From Asterella californica (lineage: Eukaryota > Streptophyta > Marchantiopsida > Marchantiales > Aytoniaceae): 64,000 nt of DNA. The notes beneath the pieces were generated by a model. The model ran no database searches. It was not told where the DNA came from and worked only from the letters and a program-made list of their open reading frames with translations. Every line of letters begins with the position of its first letter. The first letter of the stretch is position 1. A program made the translations under genes and the position numbers. Positions 1-10,069 of the stretch are shown here, piece after piece. The DNA lies in the NCBI GenBank assembly GCA_036924285.1, contig JAYKYS010000001.1:4252501-4316500 (forward strand). Reading direction: 5' to 3'.

Positions 1-948
1 AAGGTTTAGACTTCGGAACTTCTCCTACATGCCAATGAGGTCCTACTGGATAAACATACGAAGTTTCAGCTTGAGATCAATTCAGAGCACCAAGATATGA
101 GTAGAAACTTTCTGAACAGAGAAATTATGACAATTTCTGATACCCAACCAGCTATTTCGACCTATAACAGGAGATTGGCTCGATCAATTTTGAAGTTTCT
201 TACAGGATTTGCAGTACACAGCTTGTTGAACACTCCTGTGAAGTCGGATATCCTGATTGTACACAGAACTCCAGATTTCGTTCTCTGAAGTTGCTGCTCT
301 AGATTGCGAGCTTTACAGACCTCCTCTGCTTCAGCGGCCGCCCTGAATTACTCGGTAACTCAAATCACTTGAAACTTTTTTGACAGTCGTAGCCTGGCTG
401 ACAATGAACACAACCACGAAGGTTTGAAGCGATTTCCTCAATTCTGCTACAATTGACACTCAAAACCTCAAATTCAACAGAAGTGCTGCAATTCTGACAC
501 AAATCGAACTTCAATCAGCCATAACTCCTTCTTTATTGCTCCAAATCGATCAAACCTTTCGCTGACAGTGCTTGGCACGACGAGCTCTCTCTCCCTGTGC
601 TCTCAGATTTTGCATTGTCCTCACCAATTGCCCGAAATCCTCTTTAGAGCTCTATTTCTAAACTTAGAGTTTTACAAAAGACAAAAATGGACCAATGGGA
701 GTTCATAGCTCCACTTGACTGTCCTTTTGTGCCTTAAACTACCTGGGTAACTTATCTACACTCATAGGCTACCACGTCAAGCCCCCTAGAGTGCCAGCGT
801 AAAACTTAAACTACCTAAAACGACACGCAGCCCCGAAAAATAACTTTAATCAGCTAGAAAGCGTGCATGGACGACACGCAAATACAACCCATGAGCTTAA
901 ATCCTATCAACATGGTAATCAACCTACTAAGACTCAAAATATATAACA
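1..948 (-). mobile_element. Partial LTR of Ty3 family 1, cut by window edge
   Basis: This stretch aligns base by base, with scattered changes, to the LTRs of element B at 14371-15743 and 21705-23077. The first base corresponds to about position 211 of the 1373-bp LTR, so the start lies outside the window. Shared landmarks are the CTTCAGCGGCCGCCCTGAAT block, the GTTTTACAAAAGACAAAAAT block and the AAACTACCTAAAACGACACG block. Near 915 about 80 bp present in B is missing. Orientation is as in B, so coding direction is minus. It is an old, diverged copy. Confidence 0.85.
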
Positions 949-1602
949 TCTTCCAAAAATGGACTTCTCTGAGGTCTTAACTTCACTCAGAGAGACTAAC
1001 GTCTGACAGAGAAGTGAATCATTTACTATGTGAAATGATTCATATCACGACAATGCTCAGCTACTTCATCAACCACAGATCTTGTCCTGACGTTTTGAAT
1101 CGTGATGTTATTGACAGGCTGCAAGTCTTGGATGAAGCGTAGAGCTCTTGTCTTCTTAGGTACTATGAATCATCGACTAGAGTACGGAGCCATAGATGGT
1201 TTAAGAATATCCATTCGTATCCTCTCTTTCAGCAACTCAGTGATCTTCGGTAGTAAGACACGAGGAATTGGAATCGGCTTCAAGTCCTAAGGTACGTGAG
1301 GAACAGTAAAGATAACCATCGGAGCTATCACACTAGGATCCACACAACCAATCTCCTCAGCTGAGAAAGAAAATGCTTTATCATGACTAACTATCATCAT
1401 TTCTAAAGCTCATCTTTCTACTTCAGTCAAGAAGCCACCTCCTCCTATCTGAAGCTGCTCGAGTGTCTCTTGAGTAAACTTGTGTCCTACCTGTGTAGGA
1501 TCTCTAAGCATAGGCTCAGCAGCCGTTAACTCCATCTGTTGCTGAGAATCAACATGTAATTGGATCACCACAGGCTTCACCTTCCTCGTTTCGCGTGTCT
1601 AC
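949..1602 (-). pseudogene. Family-1 pol fragment (start of RT region), broken
   Basis: From about 1110 to 1575 the minus strand is a decayed copy of the N-terminal pol region of element B (equivalent to 18415-18880). It covers the segment just before and into the reverse transcriptase, including the counterpart of the stretch that ends in the W-F-T-V-P-K-K motif in B. Only this short piece of pol remains between the LTR fragment on its left and the chromovirus LTR on its right, so nearly all of pol has been deleted. Bases 949-1100 hold no recognisable coding sequence, only a perfect 9-bp inverted repeat near 1017-1042 (GAATCATTT and its complement). Confidence 0.7.
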
Positions 1603-3204
1603 TGCCTTATTGCGCCAGCAGAAGCTCTTGCTCAGTAGGTCACGAACTTTACACTGCTAACCTGCAAACTTTAGCGTCCATGCACCACTTACCTTAATCC
1701 GTTTGGTCCGGACCGGAGCCGGACCGTCTCCTTAATCATCAAGCTCAGCAAACTTAGGTCCCGACCTAGACCCGCCTAGGTCGGTCCCAAACATAAGCAA
1801 GTCACAATATGACTTGGGGCGGACTTCCTATAAAGTCGAGGGTCCTAAACGGTACCTCCAGCACACCTAGCGGTCCAACCGCCTGTGATGTCCGTCTGGA
1901 TCTAGGCTTCCGAACGGTGGTCTAACCCGCCGACTCGTTCCCTAGTCTTGCCTTAGCCCTTACATCGTTCCTAAGTCCAGACGTCAAAGTCTGGACCGGA
2001 ACGTGCCTTGGAATCGGCCCAGCCATCACCTCATGCCCCCAGAGTCCGTCCGTCGAACCCTGGGGTCGGGTGACTCGTCCTGGCCCACCTAGGCATCGAG
2101 CCCCCCTCATATTTACTTCTGGGGATCGGCGACCCCGCCCTCCTCTTTGGTCCTTGAAAATTATACCACAATCCGATCGTAATTCGGCCATAATTCTCAG
2201 CTCGGAGGTCAGATCGAGGAGTGCTACATATCATTGGAAAGCTCTCACCTAGATCTTTCCAATGATACCTCACTCGCCTCGAGATCTTACGTGGAGCTCC
2301 GTCCACGACCTAAAACGTCACTGGAGCTCCAACACTTAGTCATTTTTCGGAAACCTGTGGTCCAGACCCAGACTCGAACCCTGTGGTTCGGACCAGCATC
2401 CGAACCACGGTCCGTCTGCGTCTCGGACCCATGTCTCAAACCTATGTCTCAGACTTATGTTTCGGTCCGTTTCCAGACTTGTCCCCTTATGTCAGCGTTC
2501 GTCCGGGATTGTCTTGGGGTAGGCCCTTACGTCCTAACCCAATGTTCTAACCTTGGTTCAGAGAACCACTTAAGATTCATCTGATCTTGACTTCCCGGTC
2601 CAGCCGTTAAGTCCAACTCGCAGCGTTCACAACCTAGCGCAAGTCCACTAGGGTTCCATTGTTCGCGTCTGCGCCTGATCTTGAGAATGAGAGTCGCAAC
2701 ACTCACCCCCACTTTGGAGGTTGATGCCCTCATCAACAATGATCATTTAAGTTAACACCAAGTTCAAAATGGGTAGCCAACCCCTTGGCGTCTGAATTGC
2801 GTTCCGGTAGCTAACCCGCAATTTCCTTCTTGGCTTGAGTCTTAAGTTGTCGCTAGAACACTTAGAAAATTCCAACTAGTCTCGGGAAAAACCTTACCTT
2901 TTTGGCTTACCCTAAACAAAACTAGTTGACAAATTCTAAACATTCTACTTAAGACTCTAACTTGCTAACTATAAGTATTCACACCTACTTACAAGGTCTC
3001 CCGAAACTCACTTTCTGGTCGCAACCTGATTTGACTTAGACGCGCGACTAAGTTTACTTTGCAGTTTGAAAACCGCAGAGCAAGATCACCCCAAGTCCCA
3101 AGACAAGTATGAAAGTTCATACTTGCTTTGCCAACGCTACGGCAAACCTAAGTCTTGATTTAGATGCTTATCCAAACCAGCTCGTTTCCTTTGAGTGTGC
3201 TACG
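1603..3204 (-). mobile_element. 3' LTR of chromovirus D
   Basis: This roughly 1.6-kb LTR lies downstream of the minus-strand D coding region. Its left end (TGCCTTATTGCGCC) matches the 5' LTR fragment at 24517 and the E LTR near 39465. Its right end reads GTGCTACG, a decayed form of GTGCTACA, the complement of the TGTAGCAC start seen in element G. It is followed by a polypyrimidine run that reads AAGAGGAGGAA on the minus strand (3205-3215), the expected polypurine tract. The left boundary is approximate. Parts of this LTR recur at 24517-24781, 30305-30416, 38312-38695 and 39465-40076. Confidence 0.75.
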
Positions 3205-3215
3205 TTCCTCCTCTT
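3205..3215 (-). promoter_or_regulatory. Polypurine tract of chromovirus D
   Basis: On the minus strand the sequence AAGAGGAGGAA lies directly before the 3' LTR start. This is where Ty3 elements keep the purine tract that primes plus-strand DNA synthesis. Assignment rests on position and composition. The 200 bases between it and the end of pol look untranslated. Confidence 0.55.
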
Positions 3216-3416
3216 GACAACATCCTAGGCATCTGATCAGAACTAGTCATAGCCATGCACTACCAATACACTTAGACAAAATTTCAAGAAACAAAATCTT
3301 TATTTCCAAGTACAAGACAAAGCTACAAAGTCCATCGGTCCAAATCACCTCAAGTTGCTACTCGTATGGTTTGTCGTTCCTTCACTCCTCGCTTGGAAGG
3401 AGATGTCCTCATCTTG

Positions 3417-3704
3417 CTAACGTCTTTGTTGTCTTTGTCTTCTTTGAAGAGGTCCAATACTTCGCTTGCATTGTGTGAGCTCTTCCTCTGGCACCCAAGT
3501 TGTTTCCTTCAAATGATAGCCACGCCATTTGACCAAATACTCTATTTGGTTAGACTTGCGTCGCAATCGCAAAATGATCTCTATCTCATATTCTGCTTCG
3601 CCTTGCACGACTTCAGGTTGAGGCCTGAGTACATGTTTGCGCTCCGGCCGCAAATCATCCTTGAAGTATTTCTTTAATAAAGAAACATGGAAAGTCGGAT
3701 GCAA
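3417..3704 (-). pseudogene. Chromodomain end of D polyprotein
   Basis: The minus-strand reading gives the end of a chromovirus polyprotein. A short HPTFHVSLLKKY segment, typical of the integrase tail (H-P-x-F-H-V-S-x-L), is followed by a chromodomain with the pattern E-Y-E-I-E...I-E-Y-L-V-K-W-R-G-Y...T-T-W-V-P. Chromodomains at the integrase C-terminus direct insertion toward particular chromatin and define chromoviruses. The domain itself is open, but it is separated from the rest of pol by a stop and frame changes, so the element is dead. Confidence 0.85.
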
Positions 3705-3707
3705 CTG

Positions 3708-5047
3708 TCACTCGTGAGGAATGTCTAATGTATAGACATCTTCATGCGGATTCTTAACAATGACAAAAGGTCCCGTGAACTTCGATGAAAACTTTACTGA
3801 TATTTCTTTCGGAAGAGTGAAGTTTTTCATACTTAACCGTACTTCTTCGCCCACTTGAAACTTCACTTGCCGCTGATGCTTGTTTACCTGCTTCGTGTAA
3901 AGTTGCTGCGCCTTGTCGAGGTTGTTCTTCACTTGTTCCTCTCGCCGCTACATCTCTGCCACCAACTCTTCAGCTGATGTTTGTCATGCTCTTGGTCGTG
4001 CCGATGTCGAACTCCCTGCAAGAGTCAAGTCAAGAGGCCCTTCTGGCTCACGTCCGTAAGCCAGCAAGAAAGGCGATTCGCCGGTTGCTGAATGCTTCGT
4101 GGAATTATAGCAATACTCCGCAAGACTGAGCCACTCTGCCCAATCACTTTGATCCGCACTCACATAATTCCTCAAGTATTGATTCAGAACCGAGTTAACT
4201 CATTCCATTTGCCCATCTGTTTCCGGATGAAAGACGATACTAAATTTTAACTTAGTCCCCAAATTTTGGAACAAGTATTTTCAAAAGGCACTTGTGAACT
4301 TAGAGTCTCTATCTGAAATAATACTTCGAGGCAATCCGTGTGAACGCCATCAAGTATCTAAGAACAACCGAGAAGTCGTGAACGCTGTTGCAGTATCGAA
4401 GGTCGGGATAAACTTCGCTAGTTTGCTAAACCAGTCAACTACAAAGATTGCTTGTATCTTTTTGAGTCAGGCAGAGAGGTAATGAAGTCCATGCTTATGC
4501 TTTCTCAAGGTCTGGCTGAAATCGGCAAAGGATGAAGCAATCCTTGTTTCTTCTCATAAGAAACGCGAATCGCTTGACAGGTTACGCATGTTTTCACAAA
4601 GTGGGCAACATCGTCTTTCATGTGGGACCAATAAAACTTTTTAGCTATCACTGCTAAAGTGGACTTTTCTCCTTTATGGCCTGATAAGAGCGCATCATGA
4701 CATTCTTTGATTAACTTTGTCCTAAGTTTTCCTTGTCCCACATAAACCCGACTTTGCTTGAACATGAGTAAACCATGTCTTAGCTGCATGTTTTGCAACT
4801 TCACTCCTCGTTTGAGCTGTTCTAGATACCCCTTCGCTTGATCGTCGCTCATGTTACTTTCACGTATTCGTCTCTCCAAGTCTGACTCCTTAAGATACAT
4901 AGCTGGCAAAATCTGTGTGGACGATGGAAGATATTCTTTCTTGCGACTCAAGGCGTCAAGAACCACATTGTCCTTTCCCGCTTTGTGGATTAATTCCACA
5001 TTCATGAGCGCCAAGATATCATGCCACCGTAGTTGCTTTGACGTCAT
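3708..5047 (-). pseudogene. Integrase region of D, fragmented
   Basis: Three minus-strand pieces (about 4505-5047, 3984-4175 and 3708-3932) together cover a Ty3 integrase. The first holds the zinc-binding H...H...C-V-T-C-Q region (ECHDALLSGHKGEKST, then VKTCVTCQ). The middle piece carries the WAEWLSLAEYCYNSTKHSAT block near the core's end. The last piece carries the GPF-type C-terminal module. Between 4175 and 4505 the catalytic core is unreadable without frame changes. Integrase joins element DNA to the host chromosome; this copy cannot. Confidence 0.85.
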
Positions 5048-5304
5048 CCGATCTCAAAGTACTTGAGCGAAATGTTATCAGTATACACTTGGGTTTGGTG
5101 AAGTCCCAAGTAATGCCACCATTCCTCAAGCAATGAACCACCACAAATAGTTCCTTCGCGAGTCAGCCACTGATTCTCCGTCCCAGATAACTTCTTGCTT
5201 TCGTACGCTACAGGTTTTCCATCCTGCACCAACACTCCGTCAATCCCATAGTCACTCGCGTCCATGTGCACCTCGAATGGTTTGTCGAACTCCGGCAGCT
5301 TCAA
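5044..5304 (-). pseudogene. RNase H domain of D
   Basis: The minus-strand reading includes F-E-V-H-M-D-A-S-D-Y-G-I, the first catalytic aspartate motif of Ty3 RNase H, followed by K-P-V-A-Y-E-S-K-K-L and a later Y-T-D-N motif. RNase H degrades the RNA strand of the RNA-DNA hybrid during reverse transcription. The piece starts after a break near 5304-5390 and ends in a frame different from the adjoining integrase. Confidence 0.85.
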
Positions 5305-5390
5305 ACTGGCGCCTTTGACAAAATAGTTCTGATCGTCTGAAACGCATCATCCACCTCCTTGGTCCAACTTACCTGTGAGTCTTTGTCCGT

Positions 5391-5975
5391 CTAGTTCGTC
5401 AGCGGCTTCGTGATCTTTGAAAACCTCTTCATATACTTGCGGTAGAACTGCGCCAATCTTAAGAATCGCCGCATCCCTTTCATTGTAGTCAGAGGCTCCC
5501 AAGTCACAATCGCATCCACCTTCTGCATATCCGGGCCGACTCTTTCTGCACTAATGACATGTCCCAAGAAGTTAATGCGTTCCAAACCAAACTCACTCTT
5601 GTCAATTTTGGCAAACAGCTGCTTCCGCAGCTTCATCAACACCACCCTTAGCTGCTCCATGTGCGACTCCAAGGTTTTGGAGTATATCAAGATGTCGTCG
5701 ATGTAAACGATGACAAACTCATCCATCTCCTCGCGAAAAATTGTGTTCATCAATGTAGTAAACGTCGAAGGGGCGTTGTAGAGTCCAAATTGCATCACCA
5801 TGAATTCAAACGATCCGTATCTGGTTCGACAAACGATTTTTTCAACATCTGGATCAGCTATCCGGATCTGGTAATATCTTGACTTCAAGTCGATCCTGCT
5901 GAAGTACTTTGCGCCCGTTAGCCTATCAAAGAGGTCGTCTATCCTTAGCAAAGGATAATTATTCTTCACCGTCAC
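5391..5975 (-). pseudogene. Reverse transcriptase domain of D
   Basis: The minus-strand reading carries the palm of a Ty3 reverse transcriptase: VKNNYPLLRIDDLFDRL, then the catalytic pattern I-V-Y-I-D-D-I-L-I-Y-S (YIDD), then N-F-L-G-H-V-I-S. Domain order and motif spacing are normal for chromoviruses. It is continuous for 194 codons but cut off from the upstream pol segment (6057-6563) by a frame break near 5976-6056. Substitutions such as Y-N-A-P in place of S-N-A-P show decay. Confidence 0.9.
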
Positions 5976-6056
5976 CTTATTGAGTGCACGATAATCTACG
6001 TAGAGTCGTAACTTCCCATCCTTCTTCTTTGCAAAAAGAACTGGGGCTCCATAAGG

Positions 6057-6563
6057 TCACTTATTAGTTCGAATATATCCCTGCACTAATAGCTCACCGA
6101 GTTGTCTTTTCAACTCAAAGAGTTCCACCTGATTGAGTCGGTAAGGGGCTTTGCAAGGTGGTTCTGATCCTGGTAAGACTTTAATCTTGTGATCCACCAC
6201 CCGCCTTGGAGGTAACTCAGCAGGTAACTCATCCGTCAAGACATCCTCACACTCCTTAATCACTTCGCGAAGCACCTCCGGAAGTTGAGTCGCGTCTCCT
6301 GATGTTTTCTCTTGTCTGTCACCCGTCATCAAATCTGCAACCCGCATTAAACACATGACTCCATTGTTGAAGTCCATCTGTTTGCCTGTGATCGAATTTA
6401 CTGCAAAGTCATCAATTTTCCACACCTTTTGGATCAGCCTCACTCCCAGCTTCCGTCTTTTAACTCTAACGTTCAACTTTAAAGGTTTCCGCCTAAGTTC
6501 CACTTCAAACCTGTCCAAGAAAGTGTTCTCCAAAACCGCATGGATATCATCCATCTCGCACAC
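6057..6563 (-). pseudogene. Protease-RT linker and RT start of D
   Basis: The minus-strand reading ends in the region just upstream of the RT palm: PAELPPRRVVDHKIKVLPG, then PYRLNQVELFELKRQLGELL, then GYIRTNK. This is the conserved L-P-P-x-R-x-x-D-H-x-I segment of Ty3 pol proteins. The N-terminal half corresponds to the protease tail and linker. It is out of frame with both neighbouring pieces. Confidence 0.8.
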
Positions 6564-6681
6564 CGTGAAGTTCTCTGTGAACTACAGTTTCCCACACGCA
6601 AATCGTACATCCAAGACTACTTCGGACGTTTGATACGTCTTGCCCTTGGCAAAGTGCACCTGAATAGGCTTGTCTGCCTAT

Positions 6682-7562
6682 TCAAGTGACAAGCCCAACT
6701 TCTTCACCAACTTTGGACTTACGAAGGAGTGAGTCGCTCCTGTCCACAAGAAAAGTAACATCACGGTTAGCAACCTTGGCTTGTAGAAACATCAGTCCCG
6801 ACGTCTTCTTCGTGGTTCTCAAGGTCACAGTCATCTGGTCCTCCAACAAGTCCTTTGCAACAAACGCATTCATGCTACAGTTACTAACCTTAGGTTTCGT
6901 GCACTCCTTAGCAATATGGCCCGCCTCAACACAATTGTAGCAAGTAAACTTAGCGCCATTACCCTTCTGAGGTGTTTGCCCCTTAGGTTTTGCTCCTGTT
7001 TGCTGTCGCTTTGCTGCCGGGGCAGAAGAATCCTTTCGATCTTTCTCACCCTCATCCCACTGTCGCTTGAAGCCTTTGTTCTTCTTCTGGAACTTGTTCG
7101 TGTTGCGTGGTTCAAAAGGTTTTTGATGCTGGACTTCATCGTCTCCAATTCGCTCCGTTAGCTTCAAAAGTTTAGCACTTATCGATGATAGCTCTGACAT
7201 TCGAAAGAGAGCCTTCTCTGAGCTAGACTTGAGTCCTCCAATAAATATACATATTTTGGTCTCCTTAGTCCACTTGGAGAACGAATCCAGCTTAGCACTG
7301 AACTCGCGTACATAAGCATTTAGCGTCCCTGTCTGCTTCAGCAAACTAGCTCGACACCATCTCAAATCCTTTGATACTTCGGAGTGAATCGTCCCACGAG
7401 CAATACCTTGAACTCTTTCCAACCAAGCGCCGAGACGGTCAAGGCATGCTCGTCTCTATATGCAGTCCACCAGAGAAGCGCATGATCTTTCAGGAACGTA
7501 ACCGCCGCTCTCACCTTGTCTGACTCTTGAGCCTGTTGCGTCTCAAAGTATAAGTCCAACTC
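6682..7562 (-). pseudogene. Gag and protease start of D, broken
   Basis: This holds the middle and end of Gag. A retrotransposon-gag-type segment (7362-7559, with ALLWWTAYRDE and FKVLLVGRFTPKYQ) continues after a frame change into a lysine-rich stretch. One CCHC zinc knuckle follows (C-Y-N-C-V-E-A-G-H-I-A-K-E-C, about 6900-6945). Then comes the protease active-site region near 6735-6760, where a small indel destroys the frame exactly at the D-S/T-G position. The Gag N-terminus is missing here because element A follows at about 7563; it is found at 23950-24381. Confidence 0.85.
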
Positions 7563-10069
7563 AGTTAAGACTCTTGGTCAAGATGAAATTGACTCTCAAG
7601 GCGGGCCTACGGTGGTTCCAGCAGCAACAGCAGAGCCTGCTGTAGACACGTCTTAGATCTTCAGGCGTTGGCTGCCTTGATTCAGCAGCAGCCTGCAATT
7701 GGGAGAGCTGACCAGAAGTCCACAAGAGCATTACAAGCAATTGTTGGTCGATATGGACGATTCGATGAAAGAGACGTTACTAGGTACCTGCGGGAGTATG
7801 TGGGTGAGATGGAGTTGGTCAGGGCACCTGAAGTTGAGATAATTCTAAGCTTTGAGTTGACTGTTGTCCCTGAATTGAGAGAGAAGGTGAGAAATTTATA
7901 GAGAAGACATTTAGGTGGGTGGACTTTGTTTGAACGTGCATTGAGAGAAAGAGTCACCAGAAGAACCCTCATGGATTGGATAGAGCGTCAGCCTGGACGT
8001 TCCATGGGATTGAATGAGATAATTCGTGAGTTTTAGAATAAGTACTCTCAGCTTTCTGGTCCAGAGAGGTTGACGCTGGATGCTAGGAAGACGGAGTTGT
8101 TCTTGGGGGCTCTGGATGAGTTCACAGTGGGCAGACTTTGTTTTATGTTGGATATCATGAGCTGAAGGGGGAGTTACATCTGATTGGAGGAGAGTGGAAG
8201 AAGCAGTATCCACCCTTGCTAGACAACGTCGTGGTAGGATGGTACTGCAGCTAGAGACCTTACCAGAGCAGAGAGTAGCTCCTCATGTTCCTGTAGCTCC
8301 TCCTGCAATACCTCAAGCACCTATTGTGATTCCTCAAGCACCTATAGTGGTTCCCCAAGTGGTTCCTCAAGCGCCTGCAGTACCTATCCTAGCACAGAGA
8401 GGACCTAGACAGCAGCAGCGACCTGTTGAGAATCGAAATCAACATAACTTGATAGAAAAACTTACTCAACAATTGAGAGATTTGAGGGTTGAGATGGCAG
8501 ACTTGAGGAGAGATCAACGACTCGTTGCACCAGGTGCTTGACCTGTAGGAGGAATCTTTACCAGGAGATGTATTTGGTGCGACAGCCTAGATCATCTCAG
8601 AGGAGACTGTCAAGACTTGACGGTTGTCTTGCGAGAGGACGTAGTCAACTATCAGAACAACAGGTTGTATCTAACCGTCACTGGGCAGCCTCTGAACAAA
8701 TATTTTGGAAGAGGAGGAATGAGGAGTTCTCTTCCACCACTTACTGGTGTGAATACTACAGCGATGACTGCGGGTTCTGTGGAGGCTGATGTATATACTG
8801 GGAGAGTTGAGGTGCGCTCTAATCCAACTATGGTTGAGCAGGCTATTGAGGTTCCGGTTGAAATGATGAAGAGAGGTGCTGAAAGCATTAGGAGAGCTAC
8901 TAGATGGAGAGACCCAGTAGATGCAACTTCTATTTGAATGTTTTTAGAGACGAGTGGTGAACAAGATGTCATGATCGAAGACAAAAGAAGACGGGACGCT
9001 TCTGATTTAGATGCAGGAGTACCAGAGGACAGTGACCGTCGGAGGACTACGAGGAGGAGAGCAGCGGAACCATCACCATCTGTACCAGCTGGTAGATTTC
9101 TTGCTGCAGAGGATATACCTTCTACCTCTACAGCTCCACCACCTGCAGTAGATCCTATGGAAGGTGTACAAGATTTGTCACAAGAGACTACTGCTACAGA
9201 TAGAGTACGGAGAAAGAGGTTTACAGCACAGGAGAAGGGGAAGCTCCAGCTTACAAGTCAGCGGTAGATATCGAAACAACAACAGACTTGCGTGTTGTTC
9301 TAAAGCAACGCATTTTGGATGCTAGAGTTGAGTTTACTCTCGTGAAGTGCTTTGTATCGCAAAGAGAGAGTTTCATGAGTTGATAATAGACATCATGAAG
9401 AGAAAGAGACAAGTATTGACTGAACAAGTAAGTAGTCAAATGGTTGGAGCAGTAGATGCTATTGGTGTTGATCAGTTCAGAGATGATAAGTATGAGGCAT
9501 GGGTTGCTGGTCCTGCTGTTATTGAGAATGAAGACGAAGAGTTTGAAGAGGATAGGTCAAGCGCAGATAGCGATTTCAAGGAGAAGCACTAGGCAAGAGC
9601 GACAACAGAGACGCAGGTTCTGCTTGGAGGATTTTCTGAACCAGTACCTGCACTTGTGGATCACGGGTGGGAGATCAACATCATTTTCAAGGAGGTGTAT
9701 GAAAAGGGGCAGTGGCCAATCGAAAGGAATCATGGTTGGGTACTTCGTGCTGCAAATAATCAAAAGGGTGAGTTGTACAGAGCTTGTCCCAATATGCGTG
9801 TAAGGATTGGAGATGTAGAGGTTGATCAGCATTTCTTTGTACAATCGTCTGCCTCCTATCCTGTCATACTGGACCAACCATACATCAACGCTGTTCAAAC
9901 GGAGACAAAGGTGATGAATGACGAGTCTCATTATGCCAGAGTTCGGAGTCCTGATGACAGATACTCAGTACAGTTTTTGACGGTTCGCTCAAGACATGAG
10001 CGGAATCGACAAACCCTTAGAGATTCTCAGAGGAAGAGATGTAAGTGTTTTCGCAGTCCACTCCTGTAG
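7563..10069 (+). pseudogene. Gag-protease ORF of family-1 element A, decayed
   Basis: This plus-strand region is the counterpart of B's ORF1 (19256-21628). Recognisable parts in order are the Gag core (7668-7901 and on to about 8130), a proline/valine-rich linker (about 8280-8400), and a CCHC knuckle C-I-W-C-D-S-L-D-H-L-R-G-D-C near 8575-8615. Last is the protease segment near 9650-9950 with A-L-V-D-H-G-W-E-I-N, the same unusual D-H-G seen in B and C. Stops and frame changes occur near 7901, 8034, 8540, 8936 and 9590. The 5' LTR and leader are absent: Gag-like sequence begins right at the junction with D. Confidence 0.85.

Noticed and set aside
2031..2306. Overlapping frames in the chromovirus LTR (1922-2306, both strands)
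   Set aside because: They lie wholly inside an LTR that recurs with frame-breaking changes at 38385-38703 and 39715-39951.
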